A stretch of DNA of 64,000 bases from Galaxea fascicularis. Lineage: Eukaryota > Cnidaria > Anthozoa > Scleractinia > Euphylliidae. Numbering within the stretch: the first letter of the stretch is position 1; each line of letters starts with the position of its first letter. Positions 37,670 through 50,300 of the stretch are shown piece by piece. Below the pieces are notes generated by a model that had not been told where the DNA came from, did no database searches, and saw only the letters and a program-made list of their open reading frames with translations. The translations under genes were made by a program, and so were the position numbers. Location of the stretch: assembly GCA_948470475.1 (NCBI GenBank), contig OX419343.1:26617878-26681877 (forward strand), written 5' to 3'.

Positions 37670-38062
37670 AAATGTCAGGAGTACGTCCGTCACGAGGAAA
37701 CAAATGCGAACACTGCCTATATTCAACATTATGCTATAATGAAATTAAAAAACGTCATCACTTAACACTGAAAGATAGATTTTATAAAATGTTTCAAAAC
37801 AGGTTAACACAGCAACGGGTGGTGTTATAAGGAAAAACTGACAACTTGATACCAAGCTATTTTCCAGGATCTTTCAGCGAGATTTCGTATTTGGAGCCGC
37901 GAACACTGTTCCCATACCCCGAAACTACTTTAAACAGTAACCTAGGGCCATTTGTGAATTTTAAATTACTGTTCTATCACACAACTCCATTATCAGAATG
38001 ACTAATCTATGAGCTGTTATGGAAACGATTGTAGCGAAAAGCAGTTCTCAATTTCCGAAAGC

Positions 38063-38654
38063 TTAAATTTCCTCGACATTTTCTAAGTTCGTCAGCAAGT
38101 AATATAACCTCCCCAAATTCCGAAGTTCATCGTGTGTTCCTTGTTCAAGGACGTGGCCGCGGTATAAAAGAACTATCTGATCTGCGGCTTCAACCGTTTG
38201 TCGACGTCTTGTGAATATAAGACAAGTTCTGTTGCGGCAGAGAATTCGAGTTGCATCTGTTATAGCCTGAGGAGAAACATAATATTTTTTTATTGCAGAA
38301 GAATTTCGCTCACAAAACTTCCTTATTGATGTTCCAAAACATGAACGAGAAAAAAGTGAACTTTACATAATGTTGAAGAACGTGGTTTGCTATAAATCAG
38401 TATAGCAATGCCGATGCTTGACTGGACTATTCTTAGAAAACAGTTAAAATGGCAAAAATTTATTCTTTCCATCGATAAAAACTGGCTTCCTTTTTTCTTT
38501 TTTTTTTTAATAAAAAAAACTGGCTTCCTGACAGACTGACTCATCGACTGACTGGATGACTGTCTGACTGTCTGAATGAATTATTCACTACCTGACAGAA
38601 TTCTTGACACACGGATGGTCTTGTAGGCGAAGTACGACTGACTGTCTGACTGTA

Positions 38655-38687
<33 letters not shown>

Positions 38688-41600
38688 GACTTACTGACTG
38701 ACCCACCGACCGACTGCTGACTGACTGACTGACTGAGGGAATAACTGATTGACTCACTGGCCAACAGATTTCCTCATTAATTGGGTAACTGACTGACTGA
38801 CTGACTGTATAAATGGTAATTAAATGTCCCAAGTGACGCATGAAATAAACATGATAAATAACTGACTGGTTAATTGACTTATTTTTTATCTTCTGCCTGT
38901 GCGTCACCCTCCCTACCTGGATGATAAATGGCCAACACAGTAACTTTAGAGGCAGATGCTACGAACCCACCTGGTCCTCTTCCTCTAACTCGTGAAGCAC
39001 TACAATCGACGGGTCTCTGATGATCGCCCTTGCTATAACGATTCTCAGTTTTTGACTCTCCGTTAATACGATTTTGTCTTCATCAGGAACTGTTTCATAA
39101 CCCTAAGAAATGCGATAACAAAATGGTTTGAACTTTTTATAAAAACTGAGGCAGTTTATTTGTACTTATTTACAGATCTATCAGCCGCGAGGACATTGTG
39201 CAAAGGATTAAGTACCGAGTTAAAGTCATAGAATTCCACTGATTTTATGGATCTCAAGACAAGTCGTAATCACAGAAAACATGAGCCCCCAAAACAGCCC
39301 TCCCCCAGCTTTTATAATTAATCAGGCTAATAACTAACCTTTGGAAGTTCCGTGATAAATTCATGCGCATAAGCCGAGTATGCAGCGTCTTCAAGTTCCC
39401 GCCTTGACACTGCACATGCTTTATTGTCATTTCCATAAGCTACGTTGTCGGCTATACTGTAATGTGACAGGAAGCAGCGATGCGACACCATTGCAATATG
39501 GGATCGCAACCAAGTAAGGTCCAGACCTCGTAGATCCGCTCCGTCTAAATACTTCAAGAAGAAGGAAAGTAATTTGTGGTTTCTACGAGCCTAAAAGCAA
39601 TTAGGTTCAGAGAATAAATGTTAATCTGCCGACTTGAAAACGTTTTTGTTATTTTCAGTAGCAGATATTTATATCTCCTTACCAATCTTCCTCTAACGGG
39701 ATCGTAGAGTCTTGCTATCAAAAATTCAAATGGATTTAATTTTCCATTGTCCAACGGAACGATCGCCAATATCTGTCCTCTGCTGACCTTCATATTCAAG
39801 TGGCTCAGCAAAGGTGCGTCCTTTTTATGCAAGTCTTGCAACTCCACATGTTTAAAGTCCAAGCTTCCTTTGACCTCGTCCTTTAAAAATACAGTATTTT
39901 TTTTTAATTGGCGAGGTGCAATGGTTTAAATGCAATAAAAAGCATCAACAACTGACTCTTACGGTTTTTTGCGTAACTTCATTTTATTATTTGGAGTGAC
40001 ATCAAATACATTAATATTTACCATTTTTTCGCCGATTCCATTTTTCAGTGGTGTTGCTCCGTCATCGAACAATCTGTTCAGCGACTTGTCAGTATTTTCA
40101 GACGCATGCGTGGGGGCTCGCGTGCTGGACGTAGCGTAAGAACCGAACAGGACAGTCATCAAAACTCTACAAGAAATGAAATAAGTGAAAAGAAAGCATA
40201 TTTCAGCATTTTCGAGATTATATATTCAATTCTGAAGTATTTTGGTAAATGAAAGTTTGATGAAGCAGAGATAAATCCACAAGTAGCACTATGATTTTTC
40301 TTTAAATGAAAGACGTTCAGAGGATTTTTACTGCGTACTTACCCCAAGACCTGAATAGGAGTCATATCTCCCACAGTAATAAGGTAGCAGCCGAACCTTA
40401 GTGCGCCTGCGTAGATGAAGAAAACCATTGCCTGTCCAAGGGCAAAAGCAAAGCCACTTGCAATGATTTTCTTCAGGGCGTGCCTATAGGAGAGAAGCAT
40501 ACAAAGCTCCATTGAAAACATCACAGCAATCAGCGAAATCATCATTCTTAATAGAAACGATCCAGACGCAAACAAACTTGTTTTAATATAATTATTAAAG
40601 ATGGTAATGGTGTGATGTGCCTGTGATAAAAATTATATGGTAGTTGCTTGGCAACGGGCGAAAGGACAACTGAAAAGAAGTCAGAGGCCCCTTGGTTCAA
40701 TTCCTGCCTGGGACTCTGATTTCTTCTCAGTTGTCCTTTCCCCCGTTGCCTAGCAACTAGCATATAAACTTGTATTGCTTACTTATATTTTTCGAAGATC
40801 GCTTCCTTATACTTCTTCGCAAACGTATTTTCCATACCGAGGGCAGAAATCGTTTCCATCTTCTTAAAGCCTGTTTTCATAAGCTATAATTTGAAAAAGA
40901 ACGATTGCCAATTACAAAGATCAGTTGTCTTCAAGTTTAAATCAGTGCAGAGAGTGCAGCAACAGTACCGTTTTTCAACGAGTAAATTTTCGTGTCTGAG
41001 TATCTTTTACAGCTAAAAGGGGACATCAAAAGAAACTACACCAAGCTTAAACTATTAAACTATCACTTTTTAAGATTTCACCACAAGGGTCTTAAAATAA
41101 TGGTGCTGTAAGTTGTGAGAACATCAAGAAAAATAAGGAAATCCAGTTTTTAAATACAACACAATCACAGAAAAGTTGAAACTACTTTTCACGCTAACTT
41201 TGGAATTAAAAACAAGACAGGTCTTCAATCAACAATTAAAACTAAAGCACATACTGCTTCAACTCCCTCTGGTTCTACCGTGGCATCAGCTTCATTTTGT
41301 TGGATACGATTTGCTACTCCAATAATTGGCAGGCCAGCTAACACCACTAGGGTCATTTTCCATCCATTGTAAAGCGCCATGCCAAGCGTTAACATGGACG
41401 ATACTGTCTCCTGGGCTTTCGTGCCAAGATATTTACCTATCGACTAAATATGGACCAAAACATCATGTGTTACAAAATGAAAATAGAATGAAGGAAAAGT
41501 CATCAGAAATTGAAAGGACAGGTCATTTTATGTAACTCACATTTTGCAAAGCTGCTTCGACGTCCTTTTCCACTTGTTCTATGAGTTGATCAGCCTGTTT

Positions 41601-44268
41601 CTGAGGATCGGGTAACGCCTTAAAAGAAGGCCACAATTAGAATTGTTCGGGATCATAGCTAAGATTTTATATCGGGGAAGAAAGCGCGAGTCGATTGCTT
41701 AAAACTGAATCCAGTACGGTATAAAGCTTCCTCAAGAATTAAAATGGAGCGATTTCCTAGTGGTATCGGGCTTTTCACTTTAACATACATCACATCATTA
41801 CTTACCACAAGGCCTGCATTTGGTATATTTGATGGAAGATCCATTCCTTGTAGTTGCTGAACTCCACTTTCTTCCCCTAAGCCATGTGGAGACATACTCG
41901 GGTTCGACCCAGGCCCCGATGTTGCCGGTATCCCCGACATTCCAGGCAGACCGTGGAAAGATGGAATTGCTGTTGTTAACCCTGGTATTCCTGACAGGTC
42001 TTGGGTTCCTGTTACTACCCCTGGTATTCCTGGCAGGCCTTGGATAGATGGAATTCCTGTTGTTACTCCTGGTATTCCTGGCAGGCCTTGGATAGATGGA
42101 ATTCCTGTTGTTACCCCTGGTATTCCTGGCAGGCCTTGGGTAGATGGAATTCCTGTTGTTACCCCTGGTATTCCTGACAGGTCTTGGGTTCCTGTCGTTA
42201 CCCCTGGTATTCCTGGCAGGCCTTGGGTAGATGGAATTCCTGTTGTTACCCCTGGTATTCCTGGCAGGCCTTGGATAGATGGAATTCCTGTTGTTACCCC
42301 TGATATTCCTGGCAGGCCTTGGATAGATGGAATTCCTGTTGTTACCCCTGGTATTCCGGGCAGGCCTTGGATAGATGGAATTCCTGTTGTTACCCCTGGT
42401 ATTCCTGGCAGGCTTTGGGTAGATGGAATTCCTGTTGTTACCCCTGGTATTCCTGGCAGGCCTTGGGTAGATGGAATTGCTGTTGTTACCCCTGGTATTC
42501 CTGACAGGTCTTGGGTAGATGGAATTCCTGTTGTTACCCCTGGTATTCCTGGCAGGCTTTGGGTAGATGGAATTCCTGTTGTTAACCCTGGTATTCCTGA
42601 CAGGTCTTGGGTTCCTGTTGCTATCCCTGGTATTCCTGGCAGGCCTTGGATAGATGGAATTCCTGTTGTTACCCCTGGTATTTCTGGCAGGCCTTGGGTT
42701 CCTGTTGTTACCCCTGATATTCCTGACAGGTCTTGGGTAGATGGAATTCCTGTTGTTACCCCTGGTATTCCTGGCAGGCTTTGGGTAGATGGAATTCCTG
42801 TTGTTAACCCTGGTATTCCTGACAGGTCTTGGGTTCCTGTTGCTACCCTTGGTATTCCTGGCAGGCCTTGGGTAGATGGTATTCCTTTTGTTACCCCTGG
42901 TATTCCTGGCAGGCCTTGGGTAGATGGAATTCCTGTTGTTACCCCTGGTATTCCTGGCAGGCCTTGGATAGATGGAATTTCTGTTGTTAGCCCTGGTATT
43001 CCTGGCAGGCTTTGGGTAGATGGAATTCCTGTTGTTACCCCTGGTATTCCTGGCAGGCCTTGGGCTCCTGTTGTTAGCCCTGGTATTCCTGGCAGGCCTT
43101 GGATAGATGGAATTCCTGTTGTTACCCCTGGTATTCCTGGAAGGCCTTGGGTAGATGGAATTCCTTTTGTTAACCCTGGTATTCCTGGCAGGCCTTGGGT
43201 AGATGGAGTTCCTGTTGTTACCCCCGGTACTCCTGACAGGTCTTGGGTTCCTGTTGTTACCCCTGGTATTCCTGGCAGGCCTTGGAAAGACGGAATCCCT
43301 GTTGATATTCCTGGCAGTCCTTGGGAGGAGGGATTTCCTATTGGTATCCCTGATATTCCGGAAAAACCTTGGGAAGGCAGTATTCCAAGTGGTAGCAATG
43401 ATATTCCCGGTAATCCTTGTGAAGACGTTTGAGGAAATGAGTGCTGCATGGAGAAACAGAACCAAATGTTAATGAGTTTTTGTTGAAGTCTTTCGGTCAG
43501 AATTCTTCAAATACTCCTGATTAAGTCAAGGACACGTTTCTGTATGAGGACCCTTATAATTACTCACCTTGTTTACCGCTGTATCAAACGCCATCTTCTG
43601 CAGTCTTGTTCTCAACTTTTCAGTAGCAAAGCTCAGCATAAATTTCTGACACAAAGTAATAATACTAGAGCAGCTTATTAGCCTGTAGAACGGAAAGAGT
43701 TGGTACGATATTAAACTGACTCTCAAAACCTAACGCCTCTTCTGTTTTTAAGACTACGTTGAGTCTAATTGTACTGACTGTGTGAATCTTTCTGGGCCAG
43801 ATTTATTAATGGGTTGGCTTGATTAGTTATTCTGTGTGTAACTTTGTTTCAAGAAATTTCGAATTACCTCTATTGTGCCACCAAAACCTACGACCAGTCC
43901 GAGCACAAGAAACATACTTGCCCAGAACGGTCCTTCGTGCGCTACTCTGAGAGAATCGTTCATAAACTGAGAAGAAAAACAATCAATAATAATTCATTAT
44001 AAAAAGAAAACGTAGTAGTCTATCATCGGATTTAAAATGCTTGTTTTGAAACATTATTGTGGAAAAAATTTAACCCTTTTTCGTGTCAAGAGTCTCCGAT
44101 AGTAACTTAACTTTTGGAGAATCAAAGATCACGGGCAGGTGGCACTTAGTGCTTTTCGTATATATACACGGCCTGAAAAGCATAGAGACCTCTTCATCTA
44201 TTTCCTTTTTCTTTAATACACGGGCTCTTCAAGCTCTCACCCTCAATAGTCAAAAATCTAAGCTTGGT

Positions 44269-44309
<41 letters not shown>

Positions 44310-47300
44310 GAACAAGTTCTCTTGGTCAGCAAAAAGATTCCATTTGGCAGAGCATGCGTACTCTGATAACTCATGTATGACGTCAAAACGTGCAATGTAC
44401 AAAGAAGTACGCCACGAGCGCAGGCGAGTATCGTCACTTATGCTCTTACCACGTTTATTTTCTTTCCTAATAACGTCATTCGTGCGTCTATACTTTTATC
44501 GTACTTTCGACTTCAGCAAACAAGGCTATCCATTCCATTTCACTTATGCTACCTTTTGTATTTCTCCAAACAGAAAAGAAAGACCTGGGGCGACCATTCC
44601 TGTAATAGCAGCACCGATCGCTCCAGCTAACAGGAGTGGCAGATCCTTGAGCTGCATTTTGATCATTTTGTAGGCGGCTTGGCCCTCGTTTATCTGAAAT
44701 ATGACAAGTTTCCTGCTTAGGTATAAGCGGGTTATAACCAAATATAATTGTCGCAGATTCAACAGTCTTATCACAGGCTATACAAACTGCATTCGGAGTG
44801 GAATGTTGTCTTCCCTCCCTTAACGGTCATGGTTTGGTAAAATGAGGATTTTTCAGTCACTGCGCGCTATATTAACACAAGTCAAAATGTTTCTATTTCT
44901 TATTTAGCGTTTAGAAATGGTCAGTACTAAGAAAACACACAATTTGATATCTAATTAGAACAAACAGTTTTTTCCTCATCCAATTGGATTTATATGGAGA
45001 ACTTAACACATCACTTCCTTTCTAGTTATCACTTTAACCAATATATTCCTCGCAATATCACCTTGTCTTGTATCAACTGCTGAGCCTTTCCTGTGAAGCC
45101 TTTGGTTTGCTCCTGAGCCTTGCTTAAATTAGATTCCAGTGCTCCAATACCATCTTCGACCGGTGGCAACACTGCTGAGATTGGCGCTTAAAGCAACGCG
45201 AAGAGTTCAATCATTCAAAGTGAGAGCTAGTTTCTTTATTAAAGAAATCAAAACTGAACGTTTCCTCACCATTTTTAAGTAACCTCTCTTGGTGTAAACT
45301 TTGAGACTCAAAATACTGAAAGATTAAGGAATTACGGGTTTGTGATATACTGGGCAATTGAGGTGGTAAATGATAAAAATGAAAACAACTGAAACCATAA
45401 AGAGGGACGGACAAAAATAAAAACGCGCTTCACTTCCACACTAAAATAGTTTTAACTAACTTCTGAAGTTCCAATATCACAAGAAAACTTGCTATTTGAT
45501 AGGAAATATGAGAAGATAGGTGAACCATCTTAGTAGAACCAAAGAAGATAATTCTATTTTTCTTAGCTTCCGTCTGCAACAGCACCAAACTCACTTACTG
45601 GTAGATTTAAAAACGCTCGTCAAATATAAAACAAATAACCTGCAGTGTAGCCAGGTATCTGAATGCCCCTGCTGACATCATCAGCTCCTCGGGCCTTCCC
45701 TGCTCTATGATTTCACCATTGTGGAGAACAATAATGACGTCAGCAATACGAGCTACGGAGACGTGACTCGTCGAAATGACTGTGGTGCGACCTCGACGCG
45801 CCTGTAAAGATGTGTCAGTAATACAGTAAATCAGTCTCCAAATGTGTTGGCTTTGCTGTGCTCTGTACTCCTACCTTATCCAAGTAACTGGTGAGAACAT
45901 TCCTTGCAGAGTCGTTCATGATTGACAAGTCCTCTTCCCATAGCAATATCCGGGGATTTCTGATCAGTGCTCGCGCCAGCGCCAGGAGATGTTTGTGATA
46001 TGATGTCAGCTGTAATCCATCATCAGTAAGAACTGTAGCGTACCTCTGGAGGGCAAACATATCGGTAAGTAGACCTGAAATTACTTTATATAATAGGGTT
46101 TTGGTGGGGCATTTATATGAAAGAGCTCACATTGGGTAAGGCGGCGATGAATTCATGCGCCCCAGCATCCTTCGCTGCCTGCATAACTTCCTTTAAAGTG
46201 GATTCAGCTTTGCCGTATGCAATGTTATCAGCTATGGACGTGTGGAAAAACTCTGGATTCTTATGAACTATTCCAATTTGTCGACGAAACCAGCGACGAT
46301 TGAGGAAGCGTATATCTTGTCCATCCAGCCTCACCTTTGAATAAGATTCAAGGAGAAACTAATTATCAACTAAATGGGGTATACTTGAATTTCTGGCTGA
46401 TGAGTGTCAACAGCTCGAGAACAGTTTTTTTATCTTCAATCGCACCTTTCCAGTCTGTGGATCGTAAATTCTCTGTAGAATCTTTATTAGTGCACTTTTT
46501 CCACAGCCTTTCTCTCCCAGTAGGGCCACCGTCTGTCCTTCGCCCACTGTAAAGTTTATCGACTTCAAAAGCTGTGAATGAACAAGGAAAAAACTGTAGG
46601 TTTAGTTTTTATGAGCACAAATCTCACTTTTTTATTCTTACGTTTCTGTCTGAAGAGTAAGGGAAGAGGTAGATACCGTTTGCGAATTTATAGTTTTTTT
46701 CCTCCTTATAAATTTTCATAATTTCTTTTTTATAAATGGAAAAAATTCATCCAGTCGCCAGCAAATTATGTAGCTGATAAATTGAAAACAAGCAAACAAA
46801 CAAATACCCCGGGAAGAGGTTAATATGGAGGGGGAATTGGGACAAAAATGTAATTGAATCGGGTTTCATGCCATTGGACCATTAACGCCATGCCATTGAA
46901 TCATACAGCATTCTATCGGACAATATACTTCATGTAATTGGATCGGACTTTATTTTATTGGATCATGCGTCATTCTATCGGACAATATACTTCATGTCAT
47001 TGGATCGGACTTCATGTCATTGGATCGGACTTCATGTCATTGGATCATACGTCATTCTATCGGATCGTATATTTTATGTCATTGGATCAGGCTTCATGTC
47101 ATTGCGACTCATCATTCTGTCAGAAAACCACGTTCGAAGGCGTTAACTCGCTGAAAACGCTTCATAATGGCCTCAGACACTGTGAAACAACAAAGAATAC
47201 GACATGAAAGCAAGGTAAGTCAGTTTTATTTATAGAACATTAGATTTTAGGTATTTAAAGAAAACCCGTAAAGTTCCCATACAAACCCTTGTAAATCGCA

Positions 47301-50300
47301 TCTTTGTAACACAACACCGCCCGAAGGCAAGAGTCACGTTCGCGTACGTTTCATTTACATAAATTATTTCCTCTCATCTCAGGTTTGGGCCGCCTGTGTC
47401 TATAAGTTCTTGTGCAGTTCGATGTTGACCCTGCAGGTGAGCCGCCATATTTGCTCTTACGTATCTGGAAAAGCACTCTGGGAAATAAAGTTTGTTCGAT
47501 AAGCCGCTGGCCCAATGGAATGATGTTTCTGATCCAATGACATGAAGTTCGATCCAGTGGCATGACGTGTATCGTCCGATCGAAAGGTCTACGATCCAAT
47601 GACACGAATTTGGGTTCAATAGCACGAACGTGGTTTTCTGACAGAATAATGAGTCGCAATGACATGAAGCCTGATCCAATGACATAATATGACGTATGAT
47701 CCAATAAAATAAAGTAAATTTTTTGTCCCAATTCCCCCTCCATAGGTTAAGCCCAAGTATCATGTGCTGGCATGTTAGGGGACAGTACATTACTCATATT
47801 CTGTATGCATTGCTTGCCTATATACAATTTAGATCTCATACCTGATACTCAGGTCGCGAAGGATAATGGAAGTACACGTTGAAAACGTCCAGTTTGCCAA
47901 ACACCGTGTCAAGCTGACTTACAGCTTGATCGAATGGATCATCATCGGCCTGCGAGGTTAAATAAACTGACATCATTAATATTTCTCTCAACATCAGTCA
48001 CCGAAGGTGAAATCAAAGCGGGCAACGAACAAAATTTGCGACCAACGTGCCGGGTAGGAAATATAGAATAGAGACTGTATTAATACATGTTCAAGGTTGT
48101 ATCTATACTTATTATGTAACTGTTCAGCTTTCTTACCGACTCAGTGATTCCAAGCAATGAATACAGCGCTGATCTGGCATCCCCGATATCCTCCACCTGT
48201 TCACCAGTCCCCACCATTTGCATCACACCGGAAATGATTGCCATAAATATCTGTATAATTGAACAGAGTAAATTAAAGTCACGGCATAGGCCCGCAGAGC
48301 GTGCACACTTTTTAGTGCAATGGTTAACTGTAGATAGCAGGTATTTTCAGAACCGTGATTTGGTGACCGTTGTAAAGACGGTTCGTAAAAATGGTTCCTA
48401 CTTTATAAAATTCTTCTGTATTTAAACTTCACCTACATTTCATCTCCTTTCTGTGATAATGCGATTTCAGCAATGTAAGAATTAGCCATTGACAATGTAA
48501 CCCTAATTTAACTTTTATGAATTTATTTCTCAATACATCTACACCCAACCAACCAACCGTCATAAGGGCGCCTGGAGTCACATTTCCACCTGGTAACAGA
48601 GTTGAACTGTACCTATAAAATTAAATAAAAACTAGTTGTTATGAAATACCGACTTTTACCAGCTACTTGTACAAGCCCCGTTAGCTCAGTGGTTAGAGCA
48701 CTGGTCTCGTAAACCAGGGGTCGAGAGTTCAAATCTCTCACGAGGCTACGTCAAGTATTCTCTCTTTTTCGATGCAGTCTAGTTTAACAGATTTTATGTG
48801 ACACGTACCAGTAACTAATATTACTGATAAGCTTGTGGCCATCTAAAAAATATGAAAATACAAAGAAAATGATTGAATAATCTTTCTTTTCCCCGCTAGC
48901 AAAAAGGTTTTTGTTCTGTTTGTTCTTATGCAATGAAATTTCAAAATCAGCTGAGTCCAGTGAGAACTTCCAAGAACATAACGCGCCGACCTGATTTCAA
49001 TTCTTACCTTTAAGGAAGGCTACAATACTGGAGAGCACTTACTGAACATCGAAAATGATATCATGATATTCCACTCACCAGAATCCTAACCCAAGAAATC
49101 CAAATGATAGCACGGTACTTATCCCCTTCTGTATCGCTAAAACAAGACTTTTGAGTTTATCCAGGCTGGCAGTAGCTTCTAGCTTACCAGAGAACCTGCG
49201 GATAGAGCGTGTCTCTTTACTAATTTTATCTGAGTAATGTTAGACTCGTCTACTTAACAACCACACCCCAGGAAAAAGTGAAACATCGTAAAACAGCCAA
49301 AAGAGAAAGAAAAACTTGTACTTGAATGCCTTAAAAAAGCAGTTGATGAATTTCTGTTGGTGTGATTACTGCTTTGTGTTTTTCAGTGGTGATCTGCATT
49401 TGATGTAATTTTACAATGTTGGACAGTTTTAGTGGCTTACAAGTATATATTTGTTTATTTCACACCACACCACTGCCCATAATTAAGTTTACCGTGTTTT
49501 CTCCGTTTTCTCTCCGGCATACGAGGCCACAGTTTTGATAGATCCCATGGTCTTTTTTGCCATTCCTTTTGCGCGGTTCATCAATTCTTTCTTTTGCTTC
49601 ATGACAAATTCTTCAACCTGTTCAAAGATTTAAAAGAAATTATTCTTGATCATGGGCTCCTGTCTTGATATGCTTTTGAGTAAAGACCATCGTGGCATAG
49701 CATGAATTACCTTGTCGGCAATCCCTTGAACAATACCCAAGACTGGGGCTGCAGCCATCATCACCATGGTGATTTTCCAGTTTTCAATGAAACTCACCAG
49801 AAATCCCGACATGACATTCGATACGCTTTGAATCATGTACGCGATCTCTCCGCCCAGTCCCCCGCTCAGTGCGTCCAAATCTTTCTGACTGATCGCGTCT
49901 CGAGGATCTCTAAACAATGTTAACAGTATTTTGTTTGAACAGAATATTTTCCTTAGACGATAGCAAATTGTCAGTTATATGTTAAAGGTAACTGTAAGCC
50001 GAAAATAGAAACCATCGTTAACAATCAGAAGACATGACATTAACTGAAATGCATGCACGTGAGCGTGTTTTTATTAAACCAAATCTAAACGTTTATCGTC
50101 AAATCATGTGAGCCTCGTTAGCTCAGTGGTTAGAGCACTGGTCTCGTAAACCAGGGGTCGAGAGTTCAAATCTCTCACGAGGCTTTTCTTATTTTATTTT
50201 CCGTCTCCGTTAAGTTGCAAATATTCTCACTCGCCGGCAACGTATTTTGTGGTTTGTAGCGCGAAAACAAAATCCAAGACTCTTTCCCTTTTTATTTGTG

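Noticed and set aside
38581..38907. Minus-strand frame rich in SVSQSV and DRQTDRQTD
   Set aside because: Translation of the tetranucleotide array.
38063..39880. NBD2 degeneracy due to a pseudogene frameshift
   Set aside because: All five NBD2 exons are open, in phase and have consensus splice sites. The motif losses are substitutions, not frame errors.
41920..43302. CRISPR-like array
   Set aside because: Units are contiguous with no unique spacers, in frame within a eukaryotic exon.
41798..43465. Second long open frame across the GIP repeat, rich in Arg-Asn and RPARN motifs
   Set aside because: It is the alternative frame of the same 48/39-bp repeat. It is open only because the unit lacks stops in that frame. 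It does not join neighbouring ABC exons in phase.
41820..43472. Plus-strand frames over the GIP repeat (for example WNSCCYPWYSWQAL repeats)
   Set aside because: Complement shadows of the coding repeat with no start or splice context.
44083..44673. 196-residue plus-strand frame with poly-Ile
   Set aside because: It runs through the (CAT)13 microsatellite and the complement of an ABC exon; no domain.
46938..47207. Plus-strand frames rich in CHWIGLHVIGS
   Set aside because: Same element, left arm; repeat-derived.
47351..47790. Two overlapping minus-strand frames with HWIGLHVIG-like repeats
   Set aside because: They are translations of the minisatellite arms of the 46,824-47,744 transposable element.
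48806..48845. Exon-like piece GHKLISNISYW between ABC exons
   Set aside because: Including it gives a stop or wrong phase. The direct junction 49,079 to 48,612 yields GFWYSSTLLPGG, which matches the ABCB family.
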